Source: Ruegeria atlantica
Lineage (GTDB): Bacteria; Pseudomonadota; Alphaproteobacteria; Rhodobacterales; Rhodobacteraceae
DNA length: 64,000 bases
Assembly: GCF_001458195.1 (NCBI RefSeq)
Contig: NZ_CYPU01000071.1
Coordinates: forward strand, 248,001 to 312,000
Reading direction: 5' to 3'
Both the position numbers and the translations under genes were made by a program. Positions 63,820 to 64,000 of the stretch are shown here, piece by piece (the first letter of the stretch is position 1; every line of letters starts with the position of its first letter). The notes beneath the pieces are model-generated. The model did not search any database, had not been told where the DNA came from, and was given only the letters and a program-made list of their open reading frames with translations.

Positions 63820-64000
63820 CTATTCCTCAGGCGAGTTCCTAACATAAGTCCAGCGGTACGTCGGAGGTGTGGGGCCTTTGTTGCGGCCGCCTTGCTGCAT
63901 TTGCTCCCACGCATGTGCCAGTATGCCGACTGACCGGGAGAGGCAAAACAAACCACGCGCAAGCGGTGCTTCGAACCCAAGCTCTGCGTAGATGACAGCC
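63820..64000 (-). CDS. Citrate synthase-family protein, probable citryl-CoA lyase (3' end, partial)
   Basis: The minus strand encodes the last 60 residues of a protein cut by the window edge. It includes APLARGLFCLSRSVG and ILAHAWEQMQQGGR, followed by TPPTYRW, matching the C-terminal part of the citrate synthase fold as found in citryl-CoA lyase-type proteins (single-domain homologues annotated so). The catalytic Asp and arginines can only partly be seen. It converges on hemY with a 4 bp gap. The full identity needs the rest of the gene. Confidence 0.6.
   Translation of the reverse strand, partial: AVIYAELGFEAPLARGLFCLSRSVGILAHAWEQMQQGGRNKGPTPPTYRWTYVRNSPEE

Overview
The window is a 64 kb piece of an alphaproteobacterial chromosome, most likely a marine Rhodobacterales (Roseobacter clade, Ruegeria-like). 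This rests on gene content and order read from the sequence: a mnmE-mnmG-rsmG-parA-parB cluster, a regB/senC-regA redox regulon next to ahcY, an addBA-murU-amgK-tsaE block, a hemD-mitofilin-hemY block, and a protein closely resembling a citryl-CoA lyase. Nearly all genes are housekeeping. No rRNA, tRNA, insertion sequence, prophage or CRISPR array was seen.

The window very probably spans the replication origin. A 404 bp gene-free, AT-rich stretch at 22621-23024 lies between hemJ and maf and carries DnaA-box-like sequences. Two perfect ParB sites (parS) lie 3-5 kb to its left, inside rsmG and over the mnmG start codon. To the left of it, hemJ, rho, mnmE, mnmG, rsmG, parA and parB run leftward. 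To the right, maf, aroE, coaE and dnaQ run rightward. Both sides are therefore co-directional with forks leaving the gap.

Layout. 0-8 kb: ilvA, a membrane protein, argG, an SCP2 protein, msrA, a PfkB kinase and malic enzyme. 8-15 kb: mutS, grpE/hrcA, then rph-rdgB-hemW and a DUF454 protein. 15-26 kb: the origin and partition core. 26-31 kb: secB, fxsA, Tim44-like, mltA, Smr, an MFS transporter and a lipoprotein hydrolase. 31-38 kb: hslU and hslV, unusually separated by a DM13 protein and an MFS transporter, then DUF1127, a tandem Lin0512-family pair, an FkbM-type methyltransferase and trxA. 38-48 kb: one long leftward operon, DivL-like PAS protein, tsaE, amgK, murU, addB, addA. 48-56 kb: regB, senC, regA, an accessory patch (two VOC proteins, DUF805, an HD hydrolase and a decayed fragment of a second copy, a small exported protein), ahcY and an extensin-family protein. 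56-64 kb: DUF899, DUF2853, a candidate small RNA, EVE, YciI, gpsA, tsaD, hemD, a mitofilin-like protein with a 102 bp hexanucleotide repeat, hemY, and the 3' end of a citryl-CoA lyase.

No unmistakable new multi-gene system is present. The points most worth checking are the origin and parS architecture, a structured intergenic RNA candidate at about 57300-57408, a strong intrinsic terminator placed inside the first codons of the extensin-family gene, a pseudoknot-like leader at 53357-53400, the kinase-less DivL-like protein, and the tandem Lin0512 pair of unknown function.
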